A DNA stretch of 64,000 nucleotides from Providencia rettgeri (GTDB lineage: Bacteria; Pseudomonadota; Gammaproteobacteria; Enterobacterales; Enterobacteriaceae), in contig NZ_CP053896.1 in the NCBI RefSeq assembly GCF_013255915.1, positions 930,001 through 994,000 on the forward strand, given 5' to 3'. The position numbers and the translations under genes are program-made. Within the stretch, counting starts at the first letter, position 1; each line of letters starts with the position of its first letter. The notes below the pieces were generated by a model, which searched no databases, had not been told where the DNA came from, and saw only the letters and a list, made by a program, of their open reading frames with translations. Below are positions 51,724-61,284 of this stretch, in pieces.

Positions 51724-53931
51724 ATGGCAACAATCAAAGATATCGCAAAATTAGCAGGTGTTTCTCATGGGACTGTTTCTAACGTATTGAATAAAAGGGG
51801 GAATGTGAGCGTTGAGAAAATTGAAGCAGTCTATAAAGCCGCCAAGCAAATGGGGTATCAGTTAAATACACAAGCTCAATTATTGAGAACCAATAAGAGC
51901 CAGAAGATAGCAATACTATTACCACAATTGGTGTCTGATAAGTATGCAATATTTTTTAATTCATTTAGGCAATCTATGGCTCAGTATCCAGAGATAACTT
52001 ATGATCTATTCTTGACGGATGATCTGGAAACGACAGAACTAGATGCATTACAAAAAATTGCGGCAGGTGGTTATAGGCAAGTAGTGGCAGTCAGTTGTTT
52101 GCAGGATGCCACTATCTATTTTGATACCTTAAAATTAGCGGCGTCTCAAATTATTTTTATTTACCGTCAGCCCACAAATGCTTACCACTTTTTCACACTG
52201 GATTACTCTCAGGCAACTGATGCGATATGCCAACAAATAGCCACAAGTCGAAGTCAATTAGTAGGTATTTTTAGTGATGATCATGGAAATCTAGAGAACG
52301 CCACTTTTGTCAGTGAGTTACAAAATAACCTTAAACAGAAGGCTCCGAATAAAAAATTTATTATTATTCGTGCTTCTAATGATGAATCTTATAAGGCGGC
52401 TTTTGATTTTTTCTCTGGAGAGCAGATTCCTGATTTATTTGTTGCTGAAGATATTGAAAAAGCGAGTTTTTTAACCCAAGCAAGTTTTTTTGGTAGCGAA
52501 GGTGATTGCCCCGCAATTTTTGCTTTAAGCGGTAACATTCCTCCGATACTAAAAGGGTTACATTGCTTCCCAATGAACTATGCACAATTAGGGTTGGAAG
52601 TGGTCGATGAACTGATGAGAGAAGATCATGAAAAGAAAACTGTGGGGACAAATACTGTCTATGTTCGTAATCAAAGTGGTAACCTTTATACGGCAACATC
52701 GGCAATAATTACTGACAATAAATCTGATCCAACCCTGAATTTACTCATTTTACCGAGTCCTTCAACAAACGCACTTAAAAAACTACTGCCACATTTTTAT
52801 AGACAAACAGGAATTAAGGTTAATTTAGCGGTTTATCCTTATGATGAAGTTTATCAGATATTAGGGCAACTCCATTTACACCCTTATTATGATTTACTAC
52901 GTATCGATATGGCCTGTTTTCCTTGGTTTGCGGAGCGCATCCTACAACCATTAGATAAAGTAGGAAGAGGGGTGACTGATTTATTAAATAACTTTTCCTT
53001 ACCGACTCAACAAAAATATAGTTTGGTGAATGATACTGCTTATGCCATGCCATTTGATGCTAGTGCGCAAATGTTGTTTTATCGTAAAGATCTCTTTGAA
53101 GATCCTATTTTAAAAAGAATGTATTACGAGAAAACAGGGCAAGAACTAATAGTACCCACTTCTTTTACTGAATATGATCAGGTAACTCAATTTTTCACAG
53201 AGTTACATGAAGAAGGTCAGTTTTTACGGCCTATTGGTGCATCAACGACGTTAGGTAGTGCAGGGTTAATTGCCACTGAGTATTTATTAAGGTATTACGC
53301 CGCTGGCGGAAAATTGATAAGTAATGGCCATATTCCTAGGTTAGAAATGCCATTAGCGGGTCAAGTATTAAATGAATACCTTCATCAGGTTTCTATTACA
53401 GAAAATATTCATAATAAATGGTGGAGTGAATCCGTCGAGCAATTTGAGCAAGGAAAACTAGCCATGTTAATTGCTTATATGAATCTATTTAACGATGTCG
53501 CTTATAGTAATATTTTCCCTAAAATTGGCTTTGCTTCTGTACCTGGGGGAATTCCTCAATTGGGGGGGGGAGCATTAGGGGTTTCTCGCTATAGCCAAAA
53601 AACTCATTATGCAGAACAATTTTATCGTTGGCTCTATTCACCGATAGTAATGGATCACCTCATATTATTGGGTGGCAACAGTAATCACCAAGATTTCAGC
53701 CATAATCAAGAGATTTGCTATCGTTATCCATGGATGCCGCTGGCGTATCAAGAAATAAACCGAGGGATCCGTGAGTCTTCAATTCCAAACGGAAAGTTGT
53801 TTAATTTACGCCAAGCTGAAGTCATTATTGGGCAAGGAATTACTAACGTTGTAAATAAAATCATGACGATAGATGAAACGATTGAATATATTAACCAACG
53901 GTTATTAGTTGATACGCAAGGCGAGAGATAA
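51724..53931 (+). CDS. Two-sensor regulator: LacI-type repressor fused to a solute-binding-protein domain
   Basis: 735 aa, about twice the normal LacI size. Residues 1-55 are a LacI HTH and hinge (IKDIAKLAGVSHGTVSNVLN). About 60-330 form a divergent periplasmic-binding-type domain (SQKIAILLPQLVSDKYAIFF). About 340-710 resemble family-1 extracellular solute-binding proteins (NLLILPSPSTNALKKLLPHF, YAMPFDASAQMLFYRKDLFE, SVEQFEQGKLAMLIAY, GGGALGVSRYSQK). No signal peptide is present, so the binding domain acts in the cytoplasm. It probably controls the divergent PhnP-like/MFS genes through the GAACGTTC sites. Such fusions are known from other regulators but are uncommon. Confidence 0.85.
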   Translation: MATIKDIAKLAGVSHGTVSNVLNKRGNVSVEKIEAVYKAAKQMGYQLNTQAQLLRTNKSQKIAILLPQLVSDKYAIFFNSFRQSMAQYPEITYDLFLTDDLETTELDALQKIAAGGYRQVVAVSCLQDATIYFDTLKLAASQIIFIYRQPTNAYHFFTLDYSQATDAICQQIATSRSQLVGIFSDDHGNLENATFVSELQNNLKQKAPNKKFIIIRASNDESYKAAFDFFSGEQIPDLFVAEDIEKASFLTQASFFGSEGDCPAIFALSGNIPPILKGLHCFPMNYAQLGLEVVDELMREDHEKKTVGTNTVYVRNQSGNLYTATSAIITDNKSDPTLNLLILPSPSTNALKKLLPHFYRQTGIKVNLAVYPYDEVYQILGQLHLHPYYDLLRIDMACFPWFAERILQPLDKVGRGVTDLLNNFSLPTQQKYSLVNDTAYAMPFDASAQMLFYRKDLFEDPILKRMYYEKTGQELIVPTSFTEYDQVTQFFTELHEEGQFLRPIGASTTLGSAGLIATEYLLRYYAAGGKLISNGHIPRLEMPLAGQVLNEYLHQVSITENIHNKWWSESVEQFEQGKLAMLIAYMNLFNDVAYSNIFPKIGFASVPGGIPQLGGGALGVSRYSQKTHYAEQFYRWLYSPIVMDHLILLGGNSNHQDFSHNQEICYRYPWMPLAYQEINRGIRESSIPNGKLFNLRQAEVIIGQGITNVVNKIMTIDETIEYINQRLLVDTQGER

Positions 53932-54081
53932 GTATCGGTTTAATTAGAGTTTTAAATCAGCGGATAAACATATGATAAGGCGTCATTACTTTTCAATTTT
54001 ATCCGCACAAGCTATCTTCTTCGCAAAAGTAATTTGTGATGAAGAGCGTTTTGCTCAGTAATTTTATAGGTAGATACAAAG

Positions 54082-54106
54082 CAAAAACCCGCCTTTTGGG
54101 CGGGTT
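54082..54106 (-). terminator. Rho-independent terminator of tRNA-Phe
   Basis: On the minus strand AACCCGCC pairs with GGCGGGTT around a 5-nt loop and is followed by TTTTTGC. It lies 12 bp after the tRNA 3' end. Confidence 0.85.
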
Positions 54107-54117
54107 CTTTAAAGAAG

Positions 54118-54193
54118 TGGTGCCCGGACTCGGAATCGAACCAAGGACACGGGGATTTTCAATCCCCTGCTCTACCGACTGAGCTATCCGGGC
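54118..54193 (-). tRNA. pheV: tRNA-Phe (GAA anticodon)
   Basis: 76 nt including CCA. The acceptor stem GCCCGGA/TCCGGGC, D-arm AGCTCAGTCGGTAGAGC, anticodon loop TTGAAAA with GAA, and TTCGATTCC T-loop are all present. Single tRNA between the LacI-SBP gene and mltC. tRNA-Phe genes are common island sites, but no integrase or duplicated 3' end is seen here. The symbol follows the E. coli gene next to mltC/yggX. Confidence 0.97.
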
Positions 54194-54327
54194 AACGGAG
54201 CGTATTAAACCTGATTTCATTGGTTGAGTCAAGGCGCTTTCAATAAACTTTTGACTGTATGCGCTTTTTTTCAACATGTTAGCTAGTTTTTAATCGAAAA
54301 CACATAAAATTATTAAGGTTAATGACT

Positions 54328-54361
54328 AATGCCAGCCTTAAATCAGATTTTGGCTGGCATT
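54328..54361 (-). terminator. mltC terminator hairpin
   Basis: A perfect 10-bp stem AATGCCAGCC / GGCTGGCATT lies 16 bp beyond the mltC stop. Confidence 0.7.
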
Positions 54362-54376
54362 CACTATTGGAAAATT

Positions 54377-55450
54377 TTAACGTAGATAATTTTTCTGTGC
54401 TTTGTTCACTTTAATCAGGTAATTACGTGACTCAGCTGCAGGGTGCTTAGTGGACAAGGTTTCATACACTTCACCCGGTTCTAAATTATTAATACGCTGC
54501 GCGGCTTGCTTTTTATCGCTGTGGAACACCCGCAGAACGCTGCCTGCGCCGCCATTATATGCGGTAATAACAGCATAACGGCGTGAGGTTTGATTACGAA
54601 TATCGCCTAAGTAGCTGTTTTGCAATATAGCTAAGTAAGCCGTACCCGTATCAATATTTTTTTCTGGGTCAAACAAATAGCTACGGCTAGGAACACCAGA
54701 TTTCCCTTGTGAGCGGAAAACATCTTTGCCGGCGGTATTTGGCATAATTTGCATTAAACCAAGCGCATCAGAGCGGCTAACTGCATAAGGGTTGAAACTC
54801 GACTCAATTTGCATGATCGCGAGGATTAATGACTCATCAACACCATATTTGGCCGCAGATTTCTTAATATAAGGTAAGTATTTATGAGCCCGTTTATCTA
54901 AATGGTTTGGTACTAATTGCATAGTCACGGACCAAACAATATTCATACCAGACTGTCTGCGCTGCATTTTATTTTCAATCAGATAATCAGCAAACTTTGT
55001 GGCTCTCCATTCCCAACGAATCGCTTCTCCTGTGTTATCGAGCACTTGGCCAAATAAAAAGGGTTCTTTGCTGTGAGGAATATCATTGATATCAGAATAG
55101 AGGTCAATGGAATTGGGGTCGTCCCCCATTAATAAGGTGGTGACAATGGCTTTCTTTAAGTGCTGTGAAGGCTCTACCGCTGAAATAGTCTCAACCGTAA
55201 TGGTCCCTGCATCAAAATTAATATGGCTACGAGTTCGGTATTCATCGGTATATTTTACGTAGTCTTTTGGACCCGCAATTAATACTTCTTTAATGCCCCA
55301 AATATTTTCAATATTGTGGGCAAATTGACCCATTAATATATCGAACCCATTGGTATCTTTGACATAATCAGGGTTAAAGTCAGATTTTTGCTTGCTAGAA
55401 CAAGAAATAATTAGAGGGATCAACAAACTCAGCGCAAATAGTTTTTTCAT
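54377..55450 (-). CDS. mltC: MltC, membrane-bound lytic murein transglycosylase C
   Basis: 357 aa from the ATG at 55450, matching the E. coli start; a GTG nine bases upstream would add three residues. Lipoprotein signal with lipobox LIISC; N-terminal DUF3393 region ([20 protein letters not shown]); C-terminal SLT domain with catalytic Glu in [18 protein letters not shown] and [20 protein letters not shown]. It cleaves glycan strands to 1,6-anhydromuropeptides in the outer membrane. Last gene of the mutY-yggX-mltC series. Confidence 0.95.
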   Translation of the reverse strand: MKKLFALSLLIPLIISCSSKQKSDFNPDYVKDTNGFDILMGQFAHNIENIWGIKEVLIAGPKDYVKYTDEYRTRSHINFDAGTITVETISAVEPSQHLKKAIVTTLLMGDDPNSIDLYSDINDIPHSKEPFLFGQVLDNTGEAIRWEWRATKFADYLIENKMQRRQSGMNIVWSVTMQLVPNHLDKRAHKYLPYIKKSAAKYGVDESLILAIMQIESSFNPYAVSRSDALGLMQIMPNTAGKDVFRSQGKSGVPSRSYLFDPEKNIDTGTAYLAILQNSYLGDIRNQTSRRYAVITAYNGGAGSVLRVFHSDKKQAAQRINNLEPGEVYETLSTKHPAAESRNYLIKVNKAQKNYLR

Positions 55451-55504
55451 ACGATTCACAGTCTTGGGGCAAAAGTCTACCTACTAAGTAGGTAGACAAA
55501 CAGA

Positions 55505-55774
55505 TTATTTTTCAGGAGTATAGCCATCAATATGGATATCGTGGCCTTCAAACAAGAACTTAATCATTTCTTGTTCTAACATTTTACGGTCATCAGGGTT
55601 CATCGTATTAAGTTTCTTTTCATTAATGAGCATGGTTTGCTTTGCCATCCACTGGCTCCATGCCTCTTTTGAAATCTCGTTAAAAATACGTTTTCCTAAC
55701 TCACCTGGGTAAAGCTGAAAATCTTGCCCATCTGCATCACGTTGTAAAAATGTACAAAAAATGGTTCTACTCAT
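55505..55774 (-). CDS. yggX: YggX, Fe(II)-trafficking/oxidative-protection protein
   Basis: 89 aa, family length. [20 protein letters not shown] with the conserved Cys7 and [18 protein letters not shown] are diagnostic. It protects Fe-S proteins from oxidation and is often SoxS-regulated. It starts 10 bp after the mutY stop, as in E. coli, where the MutY Fe-S enzyme is its neighbour. Confidence 0.95.
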   Translation of the reverse strand: MSRTIFCTFLQRDADGQDFQLYPGELGKRIFNEISKEAWSQWMAKQTMLINEKKLNTMNPDDRKMLEQEMIKFLFEGHDIHIDGYTPEK

Positions 55775-55784
55775 TAATTTTTCC

Positions 55785-56837
55785 TCAAATATCAGGTAGT
55801 AAGGCGAGCTGTTTTAGTAAACTTTCAACTGGGGCAGCAAGGCCGATAGTTGCGCCTAAGTGTAAGTTATACCAGAGTCCTTTGCCTTCATCCATGGCAG
55901 AATTAAATGCCTGAATCTTAACTTTTACAGGGATAATATCTAAATGAAAATGGCTAAATGTGTGACGAAAAGAAATTAATTGCTCTAATTGAGTATACTC
56001 AAAGCCAGATTCGTTCAGCCAATCATTGAGTTGCTCTAAAGAATCAAACTGTGGAAAGGCAAATAATCCCCCCCAAATACCGGATGGTGGGCGTTGTTCT
56101 AACCAAACATCATCGTCGTGCTGAATAATTAGAAACCAAGCACTCTTTTCAGGGATTTTCTGTTTTGGTTTTTTACCTGGGTAGTTTTGCCATGAATGAT
56201 TAGCATAGGCCATACAGCCAAAATTAAGCGGGCATAGTTCGCATTTTGGTTTACTGCGAGTGCAGATCATTGCGCCTAAATCCATCATCGCTTGGTTAAA
56301 AAATTCAACTCCCACTTGTGGGGTGACATCAGTGCTGATTTCCCACAAACGGTTTTCGACTTCTTTTTTACCCGGCCAGCCATCAACCGCATAAGCTCGA
56401 GCTAATACGCGTTTAACATTACCATCGAGGATAGGGTAATGCTGTTTTTGCGATAATGATAAAATTGCCCCAGCAGTGGACCGGCCAACCCCAGGCAGCG
56501 CTAAAACCTCATCAAATGTAGTGGGAAATGAGCCACCATATTGAGTCGCGATCACTTGAGCGGCTTTATGGAGATTTCTAGCCCGGGCGTAATAGCCGAG
56601 CCCTGTCCATAAGTGCAAAACTTCATCAAGAGGAGCGTTGGCAAGGGCGGTCACATCCTCAAAGCGAGAGATAAACTTCTCAAAATAAGGGATTACAGTA
56701 CTCACTTGGGTTTGTTGCAGCATAACTTCTGATAACCAAACATGGTAAGACGATTTTTCCTGTTGCCATGGCAACGTCTTACGACCATATTTGTGATACC
56801 AGTTAAGTACTGCAGATGAAAATTGTTGAGCTTCCAT
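55785..56837 (-). CDS. mutY: MutY, A/G-specific adenine DNA glycosylase
   Basis: 350 aa. HhH-GPD core with catalytic Glu in [20 protein letters not shown] and Asp in [18 protein letters not shown]; Hh[14 protein letters not shown]; [4Fe-4S] cluster [17 protein letters not shown] (C-x6-C-x2-C-x5-C); C-terminal NUDIX-like 8-oxoG recognition domain ([16 protein letters not shown]). Removes adenine mispaired with 8-oxoguanine. Divergent from trmB across 289 bp. Confidence 0.96.
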   Translation of the reverse strand: MEAQQFSSAVLNWYHKYGRKTLPWQQEKSSYHVWLSEVMLQQTQVSTVIPYFEKFISRFEDVTALANAPLDEVLHLWTGLGYYARARNLHKAAQVIATQYGGSFPTTFDEVLALPGVGRSTAGAILSLSQKQHYPILDGNVKRVLARAYAVDGWPGKKEVENRLWEISTDVTPQVGVEFFNQAMMDLGAMICTRSKPKCELCPLNFGCMAYANHSWQNYPGKKPKQKIPEKSAWFLIIQHDDDVWLEQRPPSGIWGGLFAFPQFDSLEQLNDWLNESGFEYTQLEQLISFRHTFSHFHLDIIPVKVKIQAFNSAMDEGKGLWYNLHLGATIGLAAPVESLLKQLALLPDI

Positions 56838-57126
56838 TAATAATTTTATTTTTTATTGATATTTCCAGTCATGGTAGGAATTGCAACATAGACGAAGGGG
56901 GCTGTAAACCGCTATTGTGTTGTTTAGTGTAAAGTTAGCGAATTATCAACTGCATCCTTGTGGAAGTTTTGCTAAACTCCGATATCCATCATGCCTCAAG
57001 GATAAAGTTAATCACTACAACTTGGGCATTTAGGGCTGTAAATTGATAGGTTTGGTAACCAATCACCTTATACACTTGATTGTTGGCACATTAACTTAAT
57101 TGGGCACTCATTTTAGAACCTTTATT

Positions 57127-57846
57127 ATGATCAATAATGTTATCTCCCCCGAATATAATGAAGATGGGCGGGTTATGCGCCGAGTCCGTAGTTTTGTCCG
57201 CCGTCAAGGGCGTCTGACAAAACGTCAGGAAGACGCATTAGAAAAAGAATGGGCAGAAAAAGGCATCGATTTTATCAATGAACCTTTTGATTTTGCCAAA
57301 GTATTCAATAACTCAAATCCAGTTACCTTGGAAATTGGCTTTGGGATGGGCGCCTCATTGGTGACCATGGCATCTCAAAATGCAGATAAAAACTTTTTAG
57401 GTATTGAAGTTCATGCTCCCGGTGTTGGCGCATGTTTAGCATCAGCAAAAGAAGAAAACGTCACCAATTTACGTGTGATGTGCCATGATGCAATAGAAGT
57501 TTTAGACTGCATGATCCCAAACGGCAGCCTTGCGATGGTTCAGTTATTTTTCCCTGACCCATGGCATAAAGCGAAACATAATAAGCGCCGTATTGTGCAA
57601 GTTCCGTTTGCAGAAAAAATTCGTAGCAAACTAGCTATCGGCGGTGTTTTCCATATGGCAACAGATTGGCAGCCTTATGCAGAGCACATGCTTGAAGTGA
57701 TGACGAGTGTCGAAGGGTATAAAAACTTATCACCATCAGGTGATTACGTTCCTCGTCCAGAAACAAGACCAGAAACAAAATTTGAAAAGCGCGGCCAGCG
57801 GTTAGGGCACGGTGTATGGGATTTAATGTTTGAGAGGATCAAATAA
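57127..57846 (+). CDS. trmB: TrmB, tRNA (guanine-N7)-methyltransferase
   Basis: 239 aa from the ATG at 57127 ([15 protein letters not shown]), which aligns with E. coli; the frame is open nine codons upstream. SAM-binding [15 protein letters not shown], catalytic [18 protein letters not shown] and C-terminal [13 protein letters not shown] are intact. Makes m7G46 in tRNA. The stop overlaps the yggL start (TAATG). Confidence 0.96.
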   Translation: MINNVISPEYNEDGRVMRRVRSFVRRQGRLTKRQEDALEKEWAEKGIDFINEPFDFAKVFNNSNPVTLEIGFGMGASLVTMASQNADKNFLGIEVHAPGVGACLASAKEENVTNLRVMCHDAIEVLDCMIPNGSLAMVQLFFPDPWHKAKHNKRRIVQVPFAEKIRSKLAIGGVFHMATDWQPYAEHMLEVMTSVEGYKNLSPSGDYVPRPETRPETKFEKRGQRLGHGVWDLMFERIK

Positions 57847-58178
57847 TGGCTAAACAACCACGTAGTCGTCGTTTACGTAAAAAATTACGCTTGGATGAGT
57901 TCCAAGAGTTAGGCTTTACTGTTAAGTGGAGCTTTAAAGAAGGTACGCCGATTGAGGAAGTTGACAGCACCGTTGACCAACTGATTGCAGAAGCGATTGA
58001 ACCGAATGGTTTGGCGTTTGAAGCCAGTGGCTATATGAACTGGGAAGGGATCGTTTGCTTACAAAAAATTGGCAAATGTACCGAAGAGCACCGCCAACTT
58101 GTTGAAAATTGGCTAAAATCAAAAGGCATGAATGACATCGTTGTTTCTGAGCTGTTTGATGTCTGGTGGGAAGAATAA
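57846..58178 (+). CDS. yggL: YggL, DUF469 family ribosome-associated protein
   Basis: 110 aa. RSRRLRKKLRLDEFQELGFT and the C-terminal VSELFDVWWEE are diagnostic. YggL has been reported to bind the 50S ribosomal subunit. Translationally coupled to trmB and followed by a rho-independent terminator. Confidence 0.93.
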   Translation: MAKQPRSRRLRKKLRLDEFQELGFTVKWSFKEGTPIEEVDSTVDQLIAEAIEPNGLAFEASGYMNWEGIVCLQKIGKCTEEHRQLVENWLKSKGMNDIVVSELFDVWWEE

Positions 58179-58228
58179 TTTTATTGAGTTAATCTCAATA
58201 AATAAACTGAACTTTCAGTCGCTTGAAG

Positions 58229-58254
58229 AGGCATCCAAAAATTGGGTGCCTTTA
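58229..58254 (+). terminator. Terminator after yggL
   Basis: AGGCATCC pairs with GGGTGCCT (one G-T wobble) around a 7-nt A-rich loop, followed by TTATTTT. Confidence 0.75.
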
Positions 58255-58288
58255 TTTTCTGTTGCAAATACTATCTGGAGTCAACGTT

Positions 58289-59215
58289 TTGAGCGCCATG
58301 TTTTCTAACCAGCTACTCAACGATATCCTAGACCAAGTTCGCCCACTGATTGGGCAAGGTTGTGTTGCAAATTATATTCCTGCTTTAGGTTGCGTACCTT
58401 CCCACCATTTAGGCATTGCGGTATCCACGATTGACGGTGATATTTTCACCGCAGGGGACGCATATCAACGCTTTTCAATTCAATCTATTTCAAAAGTATT
58501 AAGCCTCACGCTTGCAATGACGCGTTATGAGGAAGAGGAAATTTGGAGCCGTGTAGGTAAAGAACCCTCTGGGCTACCCTTTAATTCGTTAATTCAAATT
58601 GAAATGGAAAAGGGGATACCCCGAAACCCGTTTATCAATGCGGGAGCCATTGTTATTGCTGATATGTTGCAATCACGCCTAAGCGCACCTAAACAGCGCA
58701 TGCTAGAGTTTGTCCGAAAGTTGTCCTGTGAACCGGATATCAGTTATGACACGGTTGTCGCTCGTTCAGAATTGGAACACGCCAGTCGTAATGCAGCTAT
58801 TGCTTATCTTATGAAATCTTTTGGGAATTTTGAAAATGATGTTTTAACGGTTCTCGAAACTTATTTTCATTATTGCTCTCTAAGTATGAACTGTGTTGAA
58901 TTAGCGAGGTGTTTTTCCTATTTAACATCGCAAGGGATGTCATCTTGCTCCATTGACCCCATCATCACGCCACTACAATCAAGGCAAATCAACGCATTAA
59001 TGATGACTTGTGGTATGTATGACGGTTCTGGTGAGTTTGCATTTCGGATAGGAATGCCCGGCAAGTCTGGTGTTGGTGGCGGTATTGTTTGTGTGGTTCC
59101 AAACCAATTTACCGTAGCGGTTTGGTCACCTGAGCTAGACTCGGCGGGGAACTCTTTAGTCGGCTGTGCGGCTTTAGAGTTATTATCGAAACGAATTGGG
59201 CGTTCTGTTTTTTAA
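58289..59215 (+). CDS. glsB: GlsB, glutaminase
   Basis: 308 aa if translation begins at the TTG at 58289, which has GGAG eight bases upstream and gives the E. coli length and N-terminal layout; the ATG at 58298 lacks a site. Serine-lysine dyad in [13 protein letters not shown] (S-x-x-K), with [13 protein letters not shown] and [10 protein letters not shown]. Converts glutamine to glutamate and ammonia, a source of acid resistance. A TTG start would be unusual but is best supported. Confidence 0.92.
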   Translation: MSAMFSNQLLNDILDQVRPLIGQGCVANYIPALGCVPSHHLGIAVSTIDGDIFTAGDAYQRFSIQSISKVLSLTLAMTRYEEEEIWSRVGKEPSGLPFNSLIQIEMEKGIPRNPFINAGAIVIADMLQSRLSAPKQRMLEFVRKLSCEPDISYDTVVARSELEHASRNAAIAYLMKSFGNFENDVLTVLETYFHYCSLSMNCVELARCFSYLTSQGMSSCSIDPIITPLQSRQINALMMTCGMYDGSGEFAFRIGMPGKSGVGGGIVCVVPNQFTVAVWSPELDSAGNSLVGCAALELLSKRIGRSVF

Positions 59216-59238
59216 TTAATGCTCTACTAGGAGATTTT

Positions 59239-59970
59239 ATGTTACGCCGTACATTAATTGCATTTTCACTCCTTGCTTGTGCGACGAGCCAAGCTGCAGA
59301 TTATAACTGTTCTGTAACACCAAAGGATGACATCGTTATGACACCTGAAAGTGTGCAAGTTATTGGTGCAAGTGGTGATTTAAAAATTACGCCAAATGGT
59401 GATATCACGCTTAACGGTAAAAATGTTGCTGCAACAGAGGCCCAAAAGCAGCAAGCTATTCGTTACCAAGCCTCTATCCGTCAGGATTTACCTTGGATAA
59501 AACAAGAATCAGAAAAAAAATTATCAACTTCAAGGGAAACGATAGACAAAGTTGTCGTTAAAGTGGTTGGTAGCGATAGCAATATCCGTAACCGGTTAAC
59601 AAAACTAGAAAAAGAGCTTAATGGGCAAATCAATCAAATTATTGAGACTCGCCCTAATGGTTATGTATTTCACCATGAAGCTATGAAAACTGTTGAAGCG
59701 AAAGGACGCGAGCTAGTTAATGAAAGCTTGGGGGGCATTTTACAAGACAGCATCAACGAAATGGGGCGCAAGCAATTATTATCGGGTGGTGATGCTAATA
59801 AAGCGCTACAAGGTATGTTAGGGAACTTAGGCGGGTTACAACAAGAGCTCGAATCTGAATGGAAAAAACAAGAGAAAAGCTTCCAGCAATTTGGCCAACA
59901 AGTTTGTTCTAAAGTAACCTCAATAGAGCAACAACGCGTCTCATTACTTAATTCAATCAAAAGTAGCTGA
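59239..59970 (+). CDS. yggN: YggN, DUF2884 periplasmic protein
   Basis: 243 aa with a signal peptide (TLIAFSLLACATSQAAD) and AGGAG before the ATG. DUF2884 features: VTPKDDIVMTPESVQVIGAS, LKITPNGDITLNGKNV, and a long helical C-terminal half rich in Lys/Gln. The function is unknown. It is 23 bp after glsB and probably in the same transcript; a strong terminator follows. Confidence 0.9.
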   Translation: MLRRTLIAFSLLACATSQAADYNCSVTPKDDIVMTPESVQVIGASGDLKITPNGDITLNGKNVAATEAQKQQAIRYQASIRQDLPWIKQESEKKLSTSRETIDKVVVKVVGSDSNIRNRLTKLEKELNGQINQIIETRPNGYVFHHEAMKTVEAKGRELVNESLGGILQDSINEMGRKQLLSGGDANKALQGMLGNLGGLQQELESEWKKQEKSFQQFGQQVCSKVTSIEQQRVSLLNSIKSS

Positions 59971-59999
59971 TAGCACTAAAATCACAATAACCTTATGAG

Positions 60000-60037
60000 C
60001 AGTAATGTATTTTTTGTACATTACTGTTTTTTTATTT
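60000..60037 (+). terminator. Strong rho-independent terminator after yggN
   Basis: A perfect 10-bp stem CAGTAATGTA / TACATTACTG with a 7-nt loop is followed immediately by seven Ts. Confidence 0.9.
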
Positions 60038-60080
60038 TATCTCTATCATCAATTTGTGTGATATTAATTCCATTAATGGG

Positions 60081-60106
60081 AATGAAAATGAAATTGATTC
60101 TTATTT
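60081..60106. promoter_or_regulatory. Candidate Fur box
   Basis: aatgaaaatgaaattgattc and the following ttattt resemble overlapping GATAAT-type Fur hexamers and lie just upstream of a good promoter for an iron-binding-protein gene. Match is imperfect. Confidence 0.5.
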
Positions 60107-60108
60107 GA

Positions 60109-60136
60109 TTGACATCTAAGCTGCTCACTTTACAAT
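60109..60136 (+). promoter_or_regulatory. Sigma-70 promoter for the siderophore-binding protein gene
   Basis: TTGACA (60109-60114) and TACAAT (60131-60136) are separated by 16 bp; transcription would start near 60143, about 30 nt before the ATG. Confidence 0.75.
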
Positions 60137-60173
60137 GCGGGTTTGGCTTAATGACTAAATTGGGATCATTTAA

Positions 60174-61124
60174 ATGAAAAAGTTCATTCCTGCTCTGCTT
60201 GTTTCTGTGTTGTCATTCTCTGCGCCTTTCGCTCTCAGCGCTGAATCTACTACTTTCACGCCAAATGCGGTGATAGCACAAGGTGTTGAAAAAGTGACGA
60301 TCAAACACCTATCAGGTGAAACTGAAGTCGTGAAAAAACCACAAAAAGTGGTTCTGTTTGATTTCGGTGTTTATGACTCAATGCAAAAACTCGGCTTAGG
60401 TGACAAGGTTGTTGCGCTACCAACTGGCAATGCTCCCGCTTATATAAAAGGCAGCATCCCTGCATCAATGGAAAATGCAGGTGGAATGAAACAACCTGAT
60501 TTAGCCAAAATCGCGCAATTAAAACCTGACCTGATTGTGATCACGGGCCGTCAAGGTAAGTCTTATGATGAGTTATCAAAAATTGCACCCACCATCAATT
60601 TAGGCTCTGATAGCAAGCACTATATTGATTCTGTAAAAGCCAACATTGGTGTGATTGGTGAGCTCTATGGTAACCAAAAAGCGGTTGATGAGCAGTTGGT
60701 TCAATTAGATAAAGTCATCGCAGACGCCCAGAAGAAAGCGGCTGATTCCAATAAGAAAGTTTTAGTACTGATGCATAATGACGGCAAATTAATTCCAAAT
60801 AGCCAAGCTGTTGTTTACAACGTTGTGAAAGCGCAACGCGCTGACCTACCTGTTGATGAAAGTGCAGATAAAGCAAAACGTCGTGTAGTGGATACCAAAA
60901 CTATTGCTCAAGCGAATCCAGACGTGATCCTGATTGTTGACCGTAGCGAAGCGATTGGTGCAGGTAAACTGGATAAAACGGTATTTGAAGACAGCAATAT
61001 TCAAGAAACCAAAGCTTATAAAGATGGCAAAATTACTTACCTGCAATCTGACTTATGGTATTTGTCAGGTGGTGGTTTAGTCAGCTTAACTGAACAAGTT
61101 AATGCGGTAGTTAATGCCCTGTAA
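60174..61124 (+). CDS. Siderophore ABC transporter substrate-binding protein (CeuE/YclQ-like)
   Basis: 316 aa with signal peptide (PALLVSVLSFSAPFALSAE) and no lipobox. Cluster-A (FecB/BtuF) fold: VVLFDFGVYDSMQKLGLGDK, QPDLAKIAQLKPDLIVITGR, LSKIAPTINLG, and a central helix rich in Lys. It resembles catecholate-binding CeuE/YclQ proteins. A Fur-like site and strong promoter precede it, but no permease or ATPase gene is adjacent; it is flanked by yggN and convergent hemW. Confidence 0.87.
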   Translation: MKKFIPALLVSVLSFSAPFALSAESTTFTPNAVIAQGVEKVTIKHLSGETEVVKKPQKVVLFDFGVYDSMQKLGLGDKVVALPTGNAPAYIKGSIPASMENAGGMKQPDLAKIAQLKPDLIVITGRQGKSYDELSKIAPTINLGSDSKHYIDSVKANIGVIGELYGNQKAVDEQLVQLDKVIADAQKKAADSNKKVLVLMHNDGKLIPNSQAVVYNVVKAQRADLPVDESADKAKRRVVDTKTIAQANPDVILIVDRSEAIGAGKLDKTVFEDSNIQETKAYKDGKITYLQSDLWYLSGGGLVSLTEQVNAVVNAL

Positions 61125-61210
61125 CTGATATTTGCCACTGTCTTATTGATGGTGGCAATATGTATTACCTCAATTGTTATTCTTGTCTATTTCATTTTTA
61201 TCTCTAAACA

Positions 61211-61238
61211 AAAGCCCACGTCAAATGAAGTGGGCTTT
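61211..61238. terminator. Bidirectional terminator between the binding-protein gene and hemW
   Basis: AAAGCCCAC pairs with GTGGGCTTT around a 10-nt loop; T-rich tails on both strands. Confidence 0.8.
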
Positions 61239-61284
61239 CATCTAATTTATAAGTGAAATGATTTATAAATAAATCGAATAACCG

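Noticed and set aside
54118..54193. tRNA-Phe as the attachment site of a genomic island
   Set aside because: No integrase, no duplicated tRNA 3' end, and both flanks are ordinary chromosomal genes.
53999..54277. 92-codon minus-strand ORF
   Set aside because: It runs through the tRNA-Phe gene and its terminator; the reading is a by-product of that sequence.
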